Positions 35,354-44,891 of a DNA stretch of 64,000 bases are shown here, piece after piece. The notes beneath the pieces were generated by a model. The model saw only the letters and a list, made by a program, of their open reading frames with translations, had not been told where the DNA came from and ran no database searches. The translations under genes and the position numbers were made by a program. How positions within the stretch are numbered: position 1 is the first letter of the stretch; every line of letters begins with the position of its first letter. Source of the stretch: Cellulomonas sp. C5510 (lineage in GTDB: Bacteria > Actinomycetota > Actinomycetes > Actinomycetales > Cellulomonadaceae); contig NZ_CP081862.1 in NCBI RefSeq assembly GCF_019797765.1, positions 3,596,001 to 3,660,000 on the forward strand, given 5' to 3'.

Positions 35354-37540
35354 TCAGAAGCCGGGCAGCAGGCTGACGACCAGGTCGATCAGCTTGATGC
35401 CGAGGAACGGGGCGACCACACCGCCCAGTCCGTACACGAGCAGGTTGCGGCCGAGCAGCGCGGACGCGGCGGCGGGGCGGTACCGCACGCCGCGCAGCGC
35501 CAGCGGGATCAGCGCGACGATGACGAGCGCGTTGAACACGATCGCCGAGAGGATCGCCGACGCCGGCGAGCTCAGGTGCATGACGTTGAGCGCCGCGAGG
35601 CCCGGGAACACACCGGCGAACAGCGCGGGGATGATCGCGAAGTACTTCGCCACGTCGTTCGCGAGCGAGAAGGTGGTGAGGGCGCCGCGGGTGATGAGCA
35701 GCTGCTTGCCGATCCGCACGATGTCGATGAGCTTGGTCGGGTCGGAGTCGAGGTCGACCATGTTGCCGGCCTCCTTGGCGGCCGACGTGCCGGTGTTCAT
35801 CGCGACGCCGACGTCCGCCTGGGCGAGCGCGGGGGCGTCGTTGGTGCCGTCGCCGGTCATCGCGACCAGGTGCCCGCCCTCCTGCTCGCGCCGGATGAGC
35901 GCCAGCTTGTCCTCCGGCGTCGCCTCCGCGAGGAAGTCGTCGACGCCGGCCTCCGCCGCGATGGCCCGGGCGGTCAGCGGGTTGTCGCCCGTGATCATCA
36001 CGGTGCGGATGCCCATGGCGCGCAGCTCGGCGAACCGGTCGGACAGGCCCTCCTTGACGACGTCCTTGAGGTGGACCACGCCGAGCACCCGGCCCTCCCC
36101 GGCGGCGTCCTGCACCGCGACGACCAGCGGCGTGCCGCCGTCGGCGGAGATGCGCTCCACGACCTCCGGCAGGCCGGCCGGCGCCTCCTCCGCCGCGAGC
36201 CACGCGAGCACCGCGCTCCCGGCGCCCTTGCGGACCGCGGAGCCGCCGGGCAGGTCGACACCGCTCATCCGGGTCTGCGCGGTGAACGGCACGACCTCCG
36301 TCCCGGGCGGCAGGTCCGCGACGTCGGCGGCCACGCCGGCGTCCCCGGCCGGTCGGGCGCCGAGCGCGAGCTCGACGATCGACCGGCCCTCGGGGGTCGG
36401 GTCGGCGGCGGACGCCTGCGCCGCGCGCCGCACGAGCTCCGCCTGCGGGACGCCGGCGAGCGGCAGGAACGCCACCGCCCGGCGGTTGCCGTACGTGATG
36501 GTGCCGGTCTTGTCGAGCAGCAGCGTCGTCACGTCGCCGGCGGCCTCCACCGCACGGCCGGACATCGCCAGGACGTTGCGCTGCACCAGCCGGTCCATGC
36601 CCGCGATGCCGATCGCGGACAGCAGCGCGCCGATGGTCGTCGGGATCAGGCAGACGAGCAGGGCCACGAGCACCGGCACGCTCACCGGCGCGCCGGCGTA
36701 CGACGCGACCGGGCCGAGGGTCAGCGCGACCACCACGAACACGACGGACAGCGACGCCAGCAGGATGTTCAGCGCGATCTCGTTGGGCGTCCGCTGCCGC
36801 GCGGCCCCCTCCACCAGCGCGATCATCCGGTCGACGAACGTCTCCCCCGGCGTCGAGGTGATCCGCACGACGATCCGGTCGGACAGCACGCGCGTGCCGC
36901 CGGTCACCGCGCTGCGGTCGCCGCCGGACTCCCGGACCACGGGCGCGGACTCGCCGGTGATCGCGGACTCGTCCACCGAGGCGATGCCCCACACCACGTC
37001 TCCGTCGCCCGGGACCAGCTCGCCGGCGGTCACGACGACGACGTCCCCGAGGGTCAGGTCCGGCGAGGCCACCGTCCGGGTGCGGGCGCGCTCGGCCGCG
37101 GGGTCGGTCGCCGCGTCGTAGCCGTCGACGACCGTGGCCGTCGTGCTCGACCGGGTCTGCCGCAGGCTGTCCGCCTGCGCCTTGCCACGGCCCTCGGCGA
37201 CGGCCTCGGCGAGGTTCGCGAACAGCACGGTCGCCCAGAGCCAGGCGGCGATCGCCGCCGTGAACGTGACCGGCGTGGGCGTGCCGCCCGACTCCCCCGG
37301 GCCGCCCGTGAACGGCTCGGCGACGGCGAGGAGCGTCGTCAGCACGGCGCCGACCTCGACGACGAACATCACGGGGTTGTGCCACATCACACGCGGGTCG
37401 AGCTTGCGCAGCGCGTCGGGCAGGGCCTCGCGGAGCTGTGCCGCGCTCAGGCCGCGCCGGGTGCCCGGGGCCGGTGCCGCCGGCCGGTCGGGCGCCGGGT
37501 GCACCGCGCCCTGCTGCAGGAGTGTCGTCATGGGAGTCAC
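35354..37540 (-). CDS. kdpB: Potassium-transporting P-type ATPase subunit B
   Basis: 728 residues from the GTG that overlaps the kdpA stop (GTGA); an ATG nine bases later (37531) is the alternative start. P-type ATPase motifs are all present: actuator loop TGES at about 195, phosphorylation site DKTGTIT with D343, nucleotide-binding region KGAGSAV, and the hinge [10 protein letters not shown]. It hydrolyses ATP to drive K+ uptake through KdpA. No KdpD/KdpE sensor pair is encoded within the window. Confidence 0.97.
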   Translation of the reverse strand: MTPMTTLLQQGAVHPAPDRPAAPAPGTRRGLSAAQLREALPDALRKLDPRVMWHNPVMFVVEVGAVLTTLLAVAEPFTGGPGESGGTPTPVTFTAAIAAWLWATVLFANLAEAVAEGRGKAQADSLRQTRSSTTATVVDGYDAATDPAAERARTRTVASPDLTLGDVVVVTAGELVPGDGDVVWGIASVDESAITGESAPVVRESGGDRSAVTGGTRVLSDRIVVRITSTPGETFVDRMIALVEGAARQRTPNEIALNILLASLSVVFVVVALTLGPVASYAGAPVSVPVLVALLVCLIPTTIGALLSAIGIAGMDRLVQRNVLAMSGRAVEAAGDVTTLLLDKTGTITYGNRRAVAFLPLAGVPQAELVRRAAQASAADPTPEGRSIVELALGARPAGDAGVAADVADLPPGTEVVPFTAQTRMSGVDLPGGSAVRKGAGSAVLAWLAAEEAPAGLPEVVERISADGGTPLVVAVQDAAGEGRVLGVVHLKDVVKEGLSDRFAELRAMGIRTVMITGDNPLTARAIAAEAGVDDFLAEATPEDKLALIRREQEGGHLVAMTGDGTNDAPALAQADVGVAMNTGTSAAKEAGNMVDLDSDPTKLIDIVRIGKQLLITRGALTTFSLANDVAKYFAIIPALFAGVFPGLAALNVMHLSSPASAILSAIVFNALVIVALIPLALRGVRYRPAAASALLGRNLLVYGLGGVVAPFLGIKLIDLVVSLLPGF

Positions 37541-39210
37541 AGCCCTTCCGCCAGGGGACCCAGCGCGAGAACGGGGAAGTACGTCAGGGCGGTCACGACC
37601 ACCGCGACGCCCGTGAGGAGGCCGACGAACTGCGGCCGGTGGGTCGGGAGCGTGCCCGCGGTGGCGGGGACGACGTCCTGCGCCGCGAGCGAGCCCGCGA
37701 GCGCCAGCACCAGCACGACGGGCACGAACCGGCCCAGCAGCATCGCGACGCCGAGGGCCGAGTCGAACCACGGCGTGCTCGCGGTGAGCCCCGCGAACGC
37801 CGAGCCGTTGTTGTTGGCGGCGGACGTGAACGCGTACAGCACCTCGGAGAAGCCGTGCACCCCGGGGTTGGCCATCGAGGTGCCCACCACGTCGGCGCGC
37901 ACCCCCGGCAGCGCGAACGACAGCGCCGTGCCCGCGAGCACCAGCGTCGGCGTCACGAGGATGTACAGGGACGCGAGCTTGATCTCCCGCGGCCCGATCC
38001 GCTTGCCCAGGTACTCCGGCGTCCGACCGACCATGAGGCCGCCCACGAACACGGCGACGACCGCGAGCACGAGCATCCCGTACAGGCCGGAGCCGACACC
38101 GCCCGGCGCGACCTCGCCGAGCATCATGTTCAGCATCGGGAACAGGCCGCCGAGCGCCGTGAACGAGTCGTGCATCGCGTTCACGGACCCCGTCGAGGTC
38201 AGCGTGGTGGCGCCCGCGTACAGCGCGGAGGCCGCGACGCCGAACCGCTGCTCCTTGCCCTCCATGGCGGCGCCCGCGAGCTGCGGCGCGGTGCCGGCTC
38301 CGTGCATCTCGACGACCGTCAGCGCCACCGTGCTGACCAGGAAGATCGACGCCATCGCGGCGAGCACCGCGTAGCCCTGCCGGTCGCTGCCGACCATCCG
38401 CCCGAACGTCCGGGGCAGGCTGAACGGGATCGCGAGCAGCAGCACCACCTCGAACGCCGACGTCCACGCCGTCGGGTTCTCGTACGGGTGCGCCGCGTTC
38501 GCGTTGAAGAACCCGCCGCCGTTGGTCCCGAGCAGCTTGATGGCCTCCTGCGAGGCGACCGGCCCACCCGGGAGCGTCTGGGTGCCGCCCGCCAGCGTCG
38601 TCACGTCGGTGAACCCGGACCAGCTCTGCACCACGCCGCCGGCGAGCAGCACCACGGCCGCCACCACCGACAGCGGCAGCAGGATGCGCAGCGTCCCCCG
38701 CACCAGGTCGACCCAGAAGTTGCCGATCGTCCCGCTGCGGCGCCGGGCGAGGCCCCGGACCAGGGCGACGGCCACCGCCAGCCCGACCGCCGCGGACAGG
38801 AAGTTCTGCACGGCCAGCGCCCCGGCCTGGACCGCGTAGCCGAGCGTCGCCTCCGGGGAGTACGCCTGCCAGTTCGTGTTCGTCACGAACGACACGGCGG
38901 TGTTGAACGCGAGGTGCTGCCCCACCCCCGGCAGGCCCAGGTCCCACGGCAGCCACGCCTGCAGCCGCTGCAGCACGTACACGAGCAGCACGCCGACCAG
39001 GGAGAACGCGAGGACGCTGCGCGTGTAGGCGCGCGGCGACTGCTCCGAGCCGGGGTCCACCCCGAGCACCCGGTACAACCCGCGCTCCACCCGCAGGTCG
39101 CGGTCGGAGGTGTACACCCGCGCCATGGCGTCGCCCAGCGGCCGGTACAGCGCGGCGACCACCAGCACGACGGCCGCCAGCTGCGCGGCCGCGGCCCACC
39201 CGGCGCCCAT
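37537..39210 (-). CDS. kdpA: Potassium-transporting ATPase subunit A
   Basis: 557 residues, the standard length. Multi-pass K+-selective subunit of the SKT superfamily; selectivity-filter regions include [41 protein letters not shown] and [10 protein letters not shown]. The ATG overlaps the kdpF stop by one base (TGATG). The longer open frame upstream belongs to a different reading of the leader genes and was not used. Confidence 0.97.
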   Translation of the reverse strand: MGAGWAAAAQLAAVVLVVAALYRPLGDAMARVYTSDRDLRVERGLYRVLGVDPGSEQSPRAYTRSVLAFSLVGVLLVYVLQRLQAWLPWDLGLPGVGQHLAFNTAVSFVTNTNWQAYSPEATLGYAVQAGALAVQNFLSAAVGLAVAVALVRGLARRRSGTIGNFWVDLVRGTLRILLPLSVVAAVVLLAGGVVQSWSGFTDVTTLAGGTQTLPGGPVASQEAIKLLGTNGGGFFNANAAHPYENPTAWTSAFEVVLLLAIPFSLPRTFGRMVGSDRQGYAVLAAMASIFLVSTVALTVVEMHGAGTAPQLAGAAMEGKEQRFGVAASALYAGATTLTSTGSVNAMHDSFTALGGLFPMLNMMLGEVAPGGVGSGLYGMLVLAVVAVFVGGLMVGRTPEYLGKRIGPREIKLASLYILVTPTLVLAGTALSFALPGVRADVVGTSMANPGVHGFSEVLYAFTSAANNNGSAFAGLTASTPWFDSALGVAMLLGRFVPVVLVLALAGSLAAQDVVPATAGTLPTHRPQFVGLLTGVAVVVTALTYFPVLALGPLAEGL

Positions 39211-39299
39211 CAGAACCGCTCCGGCTTCACGAGCGCCCACACCAGGTAGACCACCGCCGCGACGCCCAGCACCACGGCCAGCAGGTCGAGCACGATCAC
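39210..39299 (-). CDS. kdpF: Potassium-transporting ATPase subunit F
   Basis: 29 residues, one transmembrane helix, ending in WALVKPERF, the typical KdpF C-terminus. It stabilises the Kdp complex in the membrane. GTG start with GGTGGAG upstream; it overlaps the leader gene stop as GTGA and shares one base with the kdpA ATG. An alternative GTG two codons later is possible. Confidence 0.9.
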   Translation of the reverse strand: MIVLDLLAVVLGVAAVVYLVWALVKPERF

Positions 39300-39379
39300 A
39301 GCCGCTCCACCCCCGCCGCCACCGCTCCCACGAGGGCGAACAGGGCGACCACGGCCGCCACGACAACCAGGTCCAGCAC
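39296..39379 (-). CDS. Kdp-operon leader microprotein (27 residues, one transmembrane helix)
   Basis: From GTG at 39379, preceded by AAGGGAG at seven bases, to a TGA that overlaps the kdpF GTG. The peptide is a single hydrophobic helix ([20 protein letters not shown]) ending VERL. Its ribosome-binding site, helix and 4-base overlap argue that it is translated and coupled to kdpF. Short genes of this shape precede kdpF in other actinobacteria as far as I recall, usually unannotated. A structural role in the Kdp complex or pure translational coupling are both possible. Confidence 0.6.
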   Translation of the reverse strand: MLDLVVVAAVVALFALVGAVAAGVERL

Positions 39380-39490
39380 GAGGGGGCTCCCTTCGGACGG
39401 GGCCGCACCGGCGCTCGGCCGGGCGGCGACCCCGGCGAGAGCGGGGCCGTCGCCCATCAGACGCCCGCACCACGGGTGGCGGCGGCGATC

Positions 39491-39540
39491 CTCACGGATC
39501 CCATACGGGAGGCGCCGCCGTGCTCACGGATCCCGTGCGG
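39491..39540. repeat. 18-base direct repeat pair upstream of the kdp operon
   Basis: CTCACGGATCCCATACGG (39491-39508) and CTCACGGATCCCGTGCGG (39523-39540) match at 16 of 18 positions and start 32 bases apart, about three helical turns. They lie between kdp (minus) and the secreted protein gene (plus). Direct repeats on one helix face are typical of response-regulator sites, so KdpE-type binding is a reasonable guess. Confidence 0.6.
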
Positions 39541-39666
39541 CCACGGCGCCCCCGCCACCTACGCAGGCCCCGCAGGAGCGGCCTAGGTGGTGGATCGGGC
39601 TGCGATACAGGACGCGGCGGCGCACCCGTGCCGCCTCCCCCACGCACAGCGAGGAGCCCCGCACGC

Positions 39667-40710
39667 ATGACCCCCGACTCCCCCGTCCGCAGAGCACCGG
39701 CCGCAGCCCCGTCGCCGGCCGGCCGTGCCCGCGCTCGGTGGGCGGCGGCCCTCGTCGTCGCCCTCGTGTCCGTGATCGGGATCGGCGGTGGGACCGCGCA
39801 CGCGGAGACCACGGGTATGGTGCTCGACCAGCAGTTCGTCGAGAACCTGGGCAGCGGGTTCGACGGCCCGGTCTCCGCGATCACGCCGCTGGAGGACGGC
39901 GGCTACCTCATGGGCGGCGCGTTCTCCGGCTACCGGGGCACACCCGTCGGCGGCATCGCGCGGCTCGACGCCGACCTGCAGCTCGACGAGCAGTTCAACC
40001 ACGACCTCGGGGCCGGGATCGTCGGACAGGCCCGCCAGATCGTGCCGATGCCCGACGGCGGGTACCTGGTGGTCGGCACGATCTTCGGGTTCCACGGGCA
40101 GTGGGGCACCGGGCACGGCATCCTGCGTCTCCGCCCGGACCTCTCGCTCGACACGGCGTTCATGGACGCGCTCGGTTGGTACCCCTTCGGCCCGTTCGCG
40201 ACCGTGCGGACCGCCCTGGTCGAGCCCGACGGCGCGATCGTGCTGGGTGGCGAGTTCACGGAGTTCCAGGGGACGCCGGTCGGCCGGCTCGTGCGGCTCA
40301 CCGCAGACCTCGAGCTGGACGCCGCGTTCGCCGCGGCGACGGGCACCGGGTTCGACGGCGCCGTCCGGGCCGTGCTCCCGGCCCCGGAGGGCGGCTACCT
40401 CATCGCCGGGAGCTTCGGCACCTACCAGGGTGAGCGCGCCCCGCGTCTCGCCCTGCTCGACGCCGGCCTGCAGCTGTCGACACCCGTCCCGGACGACCTC
40501 GCCGCGGTCCTCGACGACCCGGACGCGGCGGTCAGCGCCCTCGCCCCGACGGGTGACGGCGGCTACGTCGCCGGCGGGTACTGGACGGAGGCCGACGGCA
40601 CGCCCGGCCGCGGGCTCATGCGGCTCGACGCCCGGCTGCACCGGGACACCGCCTGGGAGACGTGGCTCGGTGCCGGCATCCAGAACTCGGCGATCCCGCC
40701 GTCGACGTGA
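39667..40710 (+). CDS. Secreted delta-60 repeat protein, N-terminal half of a frameshifted gene
   Basis: Signal peptide ending GGGTAHA, then repeated beta-propeller-like delta-60 units, each with a V..I.P..DGGYLxGG(T/A/S)F core and LD at the end (LDQQF, LDEQF, LDTAF, LDAAF). The frame stops at 40708-40710 in the middle of a repeat. The next repeat continues in the frame of the following feature (PRADGGLVVGGVFSMFQG). A one-base loss in the CCC run at 40695-40697 would explain it. The protein is thus half of a cell-surface protein; it lacks the wall anchor unless the shift is bypassed. Confidence 0.75.
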   Translation: MTPDSPVRRAPAAAPSPAGRARARWAAALVVALVSVIGIGGGTAHAETTGMVLDQQFVENLGSGFDGPVSAITPLEDGGYLMGGAFSGYRGTPVGGIARLDADLQLDEQFNHDLGAGIVGQARQIVPMPDGGYLVVGTIFGFHGQWGTGHGILRLRPDLSLDTAFMDALGWYPFGPFATVRTALVEPDGAIVLGGEFTEFQGTPVGRLVRLTADLELDAAFAAATGTGFDGAVRAVLPAPEGGYLIAGSFGTYQGERAPRLALLDAGLQLSTPVPDDLAAVLDDPDAAVSALAPTGDGGYVAGGYWTEADGTPGRGLMRLDARLHRDTAWETWLGAGIQNSAIPPST

Positions 40711-41645
40711 TCGTCCCGCGCGCAGACGGTGGCTTGGTCGTCGGCGGGGTGTTCTCGATGTTCCAGGGGAGTCCCCGGCCGGGGCTCTTCGCCGTCGCCC
40801 CTGCGTCCGTGGCGCTCGACCCCGTGCCCGCCCTGGAGTCCACGGTCGGCGTCCCGGTCCCGCCGGTCCGTCTCGCCGCCGTCGTCGCGCCCGCGTCGGC
40901 CGGGCCCGCGGTGTTCGCCGCGACCGGCCTCCCTGCCGGCCTGGCTCTCGACAGCACGACAGGCGTCATCACGGGCACGCCCACGACCGCCGGCACCGCG
41001 CAGGTCGTCCTGACGGCCACCGCGGCGGGGATCTCGGACACGACCACCACCACCTGGACCACGACCGTCCCGGCGCCCAGGCTCGCGGTCGACCACGGGC
41101 AGCGCAGCGCGGGGCAGCAGCAGGGCGTCACCGGCGAGGGGTTCGTCCCCGGGGAGGTCGTGACCGTGACGTCCGGGTACGCGCCGGCCGGAACCCCTGC
41201 GGCGGGTGACCCCGTGGTCGCCGACGGCACCGGCCGGGTCCGCACGTCCTTCACCGTGCCGCTCGACGCGCCGCCGGGACGGCACACCGTCACCGCGAGC
41301 AGCGCCTCCGGGACCGCGACGACGCAGTTCGACGTCGTGGCCGGGGACCCCGGCGCGTCGCCGGACCCCGCACCCGGCCCCGGCGGCGGGGCGGAGCCCG
41401 GCCCCGGTGGCGGGGCGGAGCCCGGCGGAGCCGGCGACGGCGCGGGACCGCTCGACCCGGACGCGGCCGGTGGGGGCGCGGACGCGCCCCTGGCCGCACC
41501 GGGCGAGGGGACGTCCCCCGGGGCGTTGGCCCGGACCGGCATCGAGCTCGCAGGGCTCGGTCTGGCCGCCGCCGCCTGTCTCGGGCTCGGTGTGCTCCTC
41601 GTGCACCGGAGGCGGTCGCGGTCGCGCGTCCAGCCGGTGCCGTAG
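40662..41645 (+). CDS. C-terminal half of the frameshifted surface protein: last repeat, Ig-like domain, LARTG anchor
   Basis: Only from about 40696 does this frame resemble the upstream protein. It contains the rest of a delta-60 repeat, a putative Ig domain (TGLPAGLALDSTTGVITGTP), a second beta-rich domain, a Pro/Gly/Glu-rich spacer made partly by a 24-base tandem repeat, and a sorting signal. The signal is LARTG (41526-41540), a transmembrane helix and an Arg-rich tail, as recognised by class E (LAxTG) sortases. Independent translation from the ATG at 40662 would lack a signal peptide, so this is most likely the tail of one disrupted gene spanning 39667-41645. Confidence 0.65.
   Translation: MARCRHPELGDPAVDVIVPRADGGLVVGGVFSMFQGSPRPGLFAVAPASVALDPVPALESTVGVPVPPVRLAAVVAPASAGPAVFAATGLPAGLALDSTTGVITGTPTTAGTAQVVLTATAAGISDTTTTTWTTTVPAPRLAVDHGQRSAGQQQGVTGEGFVPGEVVTVTSGYAPAGTPAAGDPVVADGTGRVRTSFTVPLDAPPGRHTVTASSASGTATTQFDVVAGDPGASPDPAPGPGGGAEPGPGGGAEPGGAGDGAGPLDPDAAGGGADAPLAAPGEGTSPGALARTGIELAGLGLAAAACLGLGVLLVHRRRSRSRVQPVP
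41373..41420 (+). repeat. 24-base tandem duplication in the spacer region
   Basis: Two adjacent 24-base units (41373-41396 and 41397-41420) differ at one base and encode PGPGGGAE twice in the cell-wall spacer of the surface protein. Confidence 0.7.
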
Positions 41646-41690
41646 CGGCGGCAGCGGCGCACCGGCCCGTCCACGCGCTACGGTCCGGTC

Positions 41691-42152
41691 GTGCCCGCCT
41701 CGCTCCCGCCCGCCGACGCGACCGGCGACGCCGTGCGCGTCGCGCAGACCGTGGCGGCCGGGGTCGGCTCGGTCTGGTGGTCCCTCACCGCCGGGCGCGC
41801 CGCGTGGTGGCCGGGGCTCCACTTCGCCCCCGTCGCCGGGTCGCCGCTCGTGGAGACGTGGACCGAGGACGGCGCACCGCGGTCCGCGACGGGCGAGGTG
41901 GTGCAGTGCGACGCCCCCGCCCTGCTGGCGTTCCGGTGGCGGGAGCCGGAGTGGGCGCACGCCCTCGAGGTGACGATCCGGCTCGCCGCCGCCGGCACGG
42001 GAACGGAGGTCACGCTCACGGAAACCGGGTTCGCGACCGCCGGGACCCCGCCCACGCTGCCGGCGGAGCACGCCGAGGGCTGGCGGTACCACCTCGAGCG
42101 CCTGCGCCGGGCGTCCGAGACCGGCTCCCCCGAGCCGGCGCCGCGAGCATGA
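41691..42152 (+). CDS. SRPBCC (AHSA1-like) domain protein
   Basis: 153 residues from GTG. The START/SRPBCC pattern is visible: VAQTVAAGVGSVWWSLT at the start, WWPGLHF, a central beta-rich part, and LLAFRWREPEWAH followed by TEVTLTETGF and a C-terminal helix. Such domains bind hydrophobic ligands or assist Hsp90-like proteins; no specific function can be assigned. The end overlaps the GNAT gene as ATGA. Confidence 0.78.
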   Translation: MPASLPPADATGDAVRVAQTVAAGVGSVWWSLTAGRAAWWPGLHFAPVAGSPLVETWTEDGAPRSATGEVVQCDAPALLAFRWREPEWAHALEVTIRLAAAGTGTEVTLTETGFATAGTPPTLPAEHAEGWRYHLERLRRASETGSPEPAPRA

Positions 42153-42739
42153 TGGGAACCGTGCCCACCGCCCTGCAGGACCTCGACTGGCCCGTCGGCA
42201 CCGAGCGCCTGACGCTGCGCCCCGCGACCGCCTCCGACGCCGAGGCGGTCTGGCGGTACCGGCGGCTGCCCGCCGTCGCCGAGTGGATGACCGCCCTCCC
42301 GGGGGACCTCGACCGCTACGCCGAGCAGTTCGCGGAGCCGGACCGCCTGCGCGTGACCCTGGTCGCCGAGCACGAGGGCGTCGTCGTCGGCGACCTCATG
42401 GTCCGCGTCGAGGACGCCTGGGCGCAGACGGAGGTGGCCGGCGACGCCGTCGCCACGCAGGCGGAGCTCGGCTGGGCGTTCGACCCGGCCCACCACGGCC
42501 GGGGCCTCGCGACGGAGGCCGCCGAGCGCGTGGTGGACCTCTGCTTCGCGGGCCTCGGGCTCCGGCGCGTGACCGCGGGGTGCTTCGCCGACAACGCGCC
42601 CTCGTGGCGGCTCATGGAGCGGCTGGGGATGCGGCGCGAGGCCGAGTTCCGCGCCGAGTCGCTGCACCGGTCGGGCCGGTGGCTGGACTCGTACACCTAC
42701 GCGCTGCTGGGCGAGGAGTGGGCCGCCGCCCGGGCGTGA
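42149..42739 (+). CDS. GNAT family N-acetyltransferase (RimJ/RimL-like)
   Basis: 196 residues. Acetyltransferase_3 layout: ERLTLRPATASDAEAVWRYR at the start, ELGWAFDPAHHGRGLATEA as the acetyl-CoA pyrophosphate loop (HGRGLA), and NAPSWRLMERLGMRREAEFR as the closing motif. This subgroup acetylates protein N-termini or small amines and antibiotics; substrate unknown. ATG overlaps the preceding stop; a second ATG one codon later is possible. Confidence 0.88.
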   Translation: MMGTVPTALQDLDWPVGTERLTLRPATASDAEAVWRYRRLPAVAEWMTALPGDLDRYAEQFAEPDRLRVTLVAEHEGVVVGDLMVRVEDAWAQTEVAGDAVATQAELGWAFDPAHHGRGLATEAAERVVDLCFAGLGLRRVTAGCFADNAPSWRLMERLGMRREAEFRAESLHRSGRWLDSYTYALLGEEWAAARA

Positions 42740-42756
42740 CGCACCGGGCGGCGGCC
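42721..42756. terminator. Bidirectional terminator hairpin between GNAT and gap genes
   Basis: Arms GGCCGCCGCCCGG (42721-42733) and CCGGGCGGCGGCC (42744-42756) pair perfectly over 13 bp around a 10-base loop that contains the GNAT stop codon. It serves the convergent genes on both sides. Confidence 0.7.
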
Positions 42757-42771
42757 CCGCGGCGGACCGCG

Positions 42772-43776
42772 TCAGCCCAGCGAGCGGGCGAGCAGCTCGA
42801 GCGTGTCGACGACACGGTTCGAGAAGCCCCACTCGTTGTCGTACCAGGCGACGACCTTGACGTGCCGGCCGTCGACGCGGGTCAGGAGCGAGTCGAACAC
42901 CGACGACGCGGGGTTGCCGGTGATGTCGGACGACACCAGCGGGTCCTCCGAGTACTCCAGGACCCCCGCGAGCGGCCCGTCCGCCGCGGCCCGGTACGCC
43001 GCGAGCACGTCGTCGCGGCTGACGTCGCGGGACACGGTGGCGTTCAGCTCGACCAGCGAGCCGACGGGCACCGGGACGCGGATCGAGTCGCCGGACAGCC
43101 GGCCGTCGAGCTGCGGCAGCACCAGGCCGATCGCCTTCGCGGCGCCTGTCGTCGTGGGGACGATGTTGACGGCCGCCGCCCGCGCCCGGCGGGCGTCCCG
43201 GTGCGGGCCGTCCTGCAGGTTCTGCTCCTGCGTGTAGGCGTGCACCGTCGTCATGAACCCGTGCTCGATGCCCGCGAGCTGGTCCAGGACCAGCGCGAGC
43301 GGTGCCAGGGCGTTGGTGGTGCACGACGCGTTCGACACCACGGTGTGGACGCCCGGGTCGTACGCGTCGGTGTTGACGCCGTAGGCCACCGTCACGTCCG
43401 CGCCGTCGGACGGCGCGCCGACCAGCACGACACGCGCGCCGGCGTCGAGGTGCCCGCGGGCCGCGGACGCCGACGTGAAGCGCCCGGTGGCCTCGAGGAC
43501 GACGTCGACGCCCAGCTCGGCCCAGGGCAGGGCCGACGGCTCCCGCTCGGCGAGAACCCGGATGCGGTGCCCGTCGACGACGATCACGTCGCCGTCGACG
43601 GTGACGGGCCGGCCGAGCCGCCCCGCGGTGGAGTCGAAGGCCAGCAGCCGAGCCAGCGCGGCCGGCTCGGCCAGGTCGTTGACGGCGACGACCTCGAGGT
43701 CGCTGCCGCGCTCGAGCAGCGCGCGCAGCACGTTCCGGCCGATGCGGCCGAAACCGTTGACGGCGATGCGGGTCAT
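42772..43776 (-). CDS. gap: Glyceraldehyde-3-phosphate dehydrogenase, type I
   Basis: 334 residues. N-terminal NAD-binding motif NGFGRIGR; catalytic Cys152 in NASCTTN; VPVPVGSLVELN and the C-terminal WYDNEWGFSNRVVD are family hallmarks. The Asp in VNDL (residue 34) favours NAD over NADP. It stands alone, not in a glycolytic operon with pgk and tpi, so it may be a second gap copy. The start ATG is followed directly by the Rossmann strand. Confidence 0.96.
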   Translation of the reverse strand: MTRIAVNGFGRIGRNVLRALLERGSDLEVVAVNDLAEPAALARLLAFDSTAGRLGRPVTVDGDVIVVDGHRIRVLAEREPSALPWAELGVDVVLEATGRFTSASAARGHLDAGARVVLVGAPSDGADVTVAYGVNTDAYDPGVHTVVSNASCTTNALAPLALVLDQLAGIEHGFMTTVHAYTQEQNLQDGPHRDARRARAAAVNIVPTTTGAAKAIGLVLPQLDGRLSGDSIRVPVPVGSLVELNATVSRDVSRDDVLAAYRAAADGPLAGVLEYSEDPLVSSDITGNPASSVFDSLLTRVDGRHVKVVAWYDNEWGFSNRVVDTLELLARSLG

Positions 43777-43901
43777 GGTGTCCTCCCGGTGGTGCGTGAT
43801 CGGTCACCACCAGCGTGCGCGGGCGCGTGGCCGCCCCGACAGCGGCCGGGGCGCCACGGTCCGCACGGATCTCGCCAGCCCCGGCGGCGCCGGTGCGGCC
43901 C

Positions 43902-44858
43902 CTACTCGCCGCGCGTGAACGTGCGGCGGTACTCGCTCGGCGTGGTCCCCAGGACCCGCTGGAAGTGCCGGCGGAGGTTCGCCCCGGTGCCGAGCCCGAC
44001 GTCGGCGGCGACCTGCTCCACGGAGCGCTCCGAGCTCTCGAGCAGCTCCCGCGCGGCGTCCACGCGCACCCGCAGCACCCACTGCATCGGCGTGTAACCG
44101 GTCTCGTCGACGAAGCGCCGGGAGAACGTCCGCGGGGACACGGCCGCGTGCCGGGCCATGACCTCCAGGGTCAACGGGGCCTCCAACCGGTGCAGCACCC
44201 ACTCCCGGGTCGCGGCGAACCGCTCGCCCAGGGGCTCGGGCACGCTGCGCGGCACGTACTGCGCCTGGCCGCCGCTGCGGTACGGCGCCGCGACCAGGCG
44301 CCGGGCCGCGTGGTTCGACGCCGCGACGCCGAGGTCACGCCGGATGATGTGCAGGCACAGGTCGAGGCCGGACGCCGCGCCGGCGGACGTGAGCAGGCTG
44401 CCCTCGTCGACGAACAGCACGTTCTCGTCCACGGTGACGCGGGGGTGCCGGGCCGCGAACGCGCGCGTGTAGTGCCAGTGCGTCGTGGCGCGCCGGCCGT
44501 CCAGCAGCCCGGTCGCCGCCAGCGCGAACGCCCCGGTCGAGATCGCCGCCAGGTCCGCGCCGCGCTCGTGCGCCGCGACGAGGGCCGCCACGACGGCGGG
44601 CGGCGGGTCCTCCCGGTCCGGGAACCGGTACCCGGGGATGAACACGACGTCCGCCCACGCCAGCGCGTCGAGGCCGTCGGCCACGTGGTACGACAGGCCG
44701 TCGCCACCGCGCACCAGGCCGGGTGCGGGACCGCAGACACGCACCTCGTACGGCATGGACGGCCGCGTGGTGAACACCTGCGCGGGCATCCCGACGTCGA
44801 GCGGCTTGGCGCCCTCGAGCACCAGGACGGCGACGCGGCGCAGGCGGGTGTCCGGCAC
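43902..44858 (-). CDS. GlxA-type AraC family transcriptional regulator (DJ-1/PfpI plus HTH)
   Basis: 318 residues. N-terminal DJ-1/PfpI-like domain (about 5-180; ADVVFIPGYRFPD, AISTGAFALAATGLLDG with Thr where the PfpI nucleophile Cys would be) and a C-terminal AraC double helix-turn-helix (about 215-315; HAAVSPRTFSRRF and VGLGTGANLRRHFQRVLG). These regulators respond to amino acid or amine metabolites. No obvious target operon adjoins it. Confidence 0.9.
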   Translation of the reverse strand: MPDTRLRRVAVLVLEGAKPLDVGMPAQVFTTRPSMPYEVRVCGPAPGLVRGGDGLSYHVADGLDALAWADVVFIPGYRFPDREDPPPAVVAALVAAHERGADLAAISTGAFALAATGLLDGRRATTHWHYTRAFAARHPRVTVDENVLFVDEGSLLTSAGAASGLDLCLHIIRRDLGVAASNHAARRLVAAPYRSGGQAQYVPRSVPEPLGERFAATREWVLHRLEAPLTLEVMARHAAVSPRTFSRRFVDETGYTPMQWVLRVRVDAARELLESSERSVEQVAADVGLGTGANLRRHFQRVLGTTPSEYRRTFTRGE

Positions 44859-44891
44859 GGCGCCAGCGTAGGCGCCGTGCCGGACCGCCGG

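Noticed and set aside
39380..39666. Possible ydaO-type c-di-AMP riboswitch before kdp
   Set aside because: The conserved core segments of that riboswitch class could not be found; the region is better described by the direct repeats and a normal leader.
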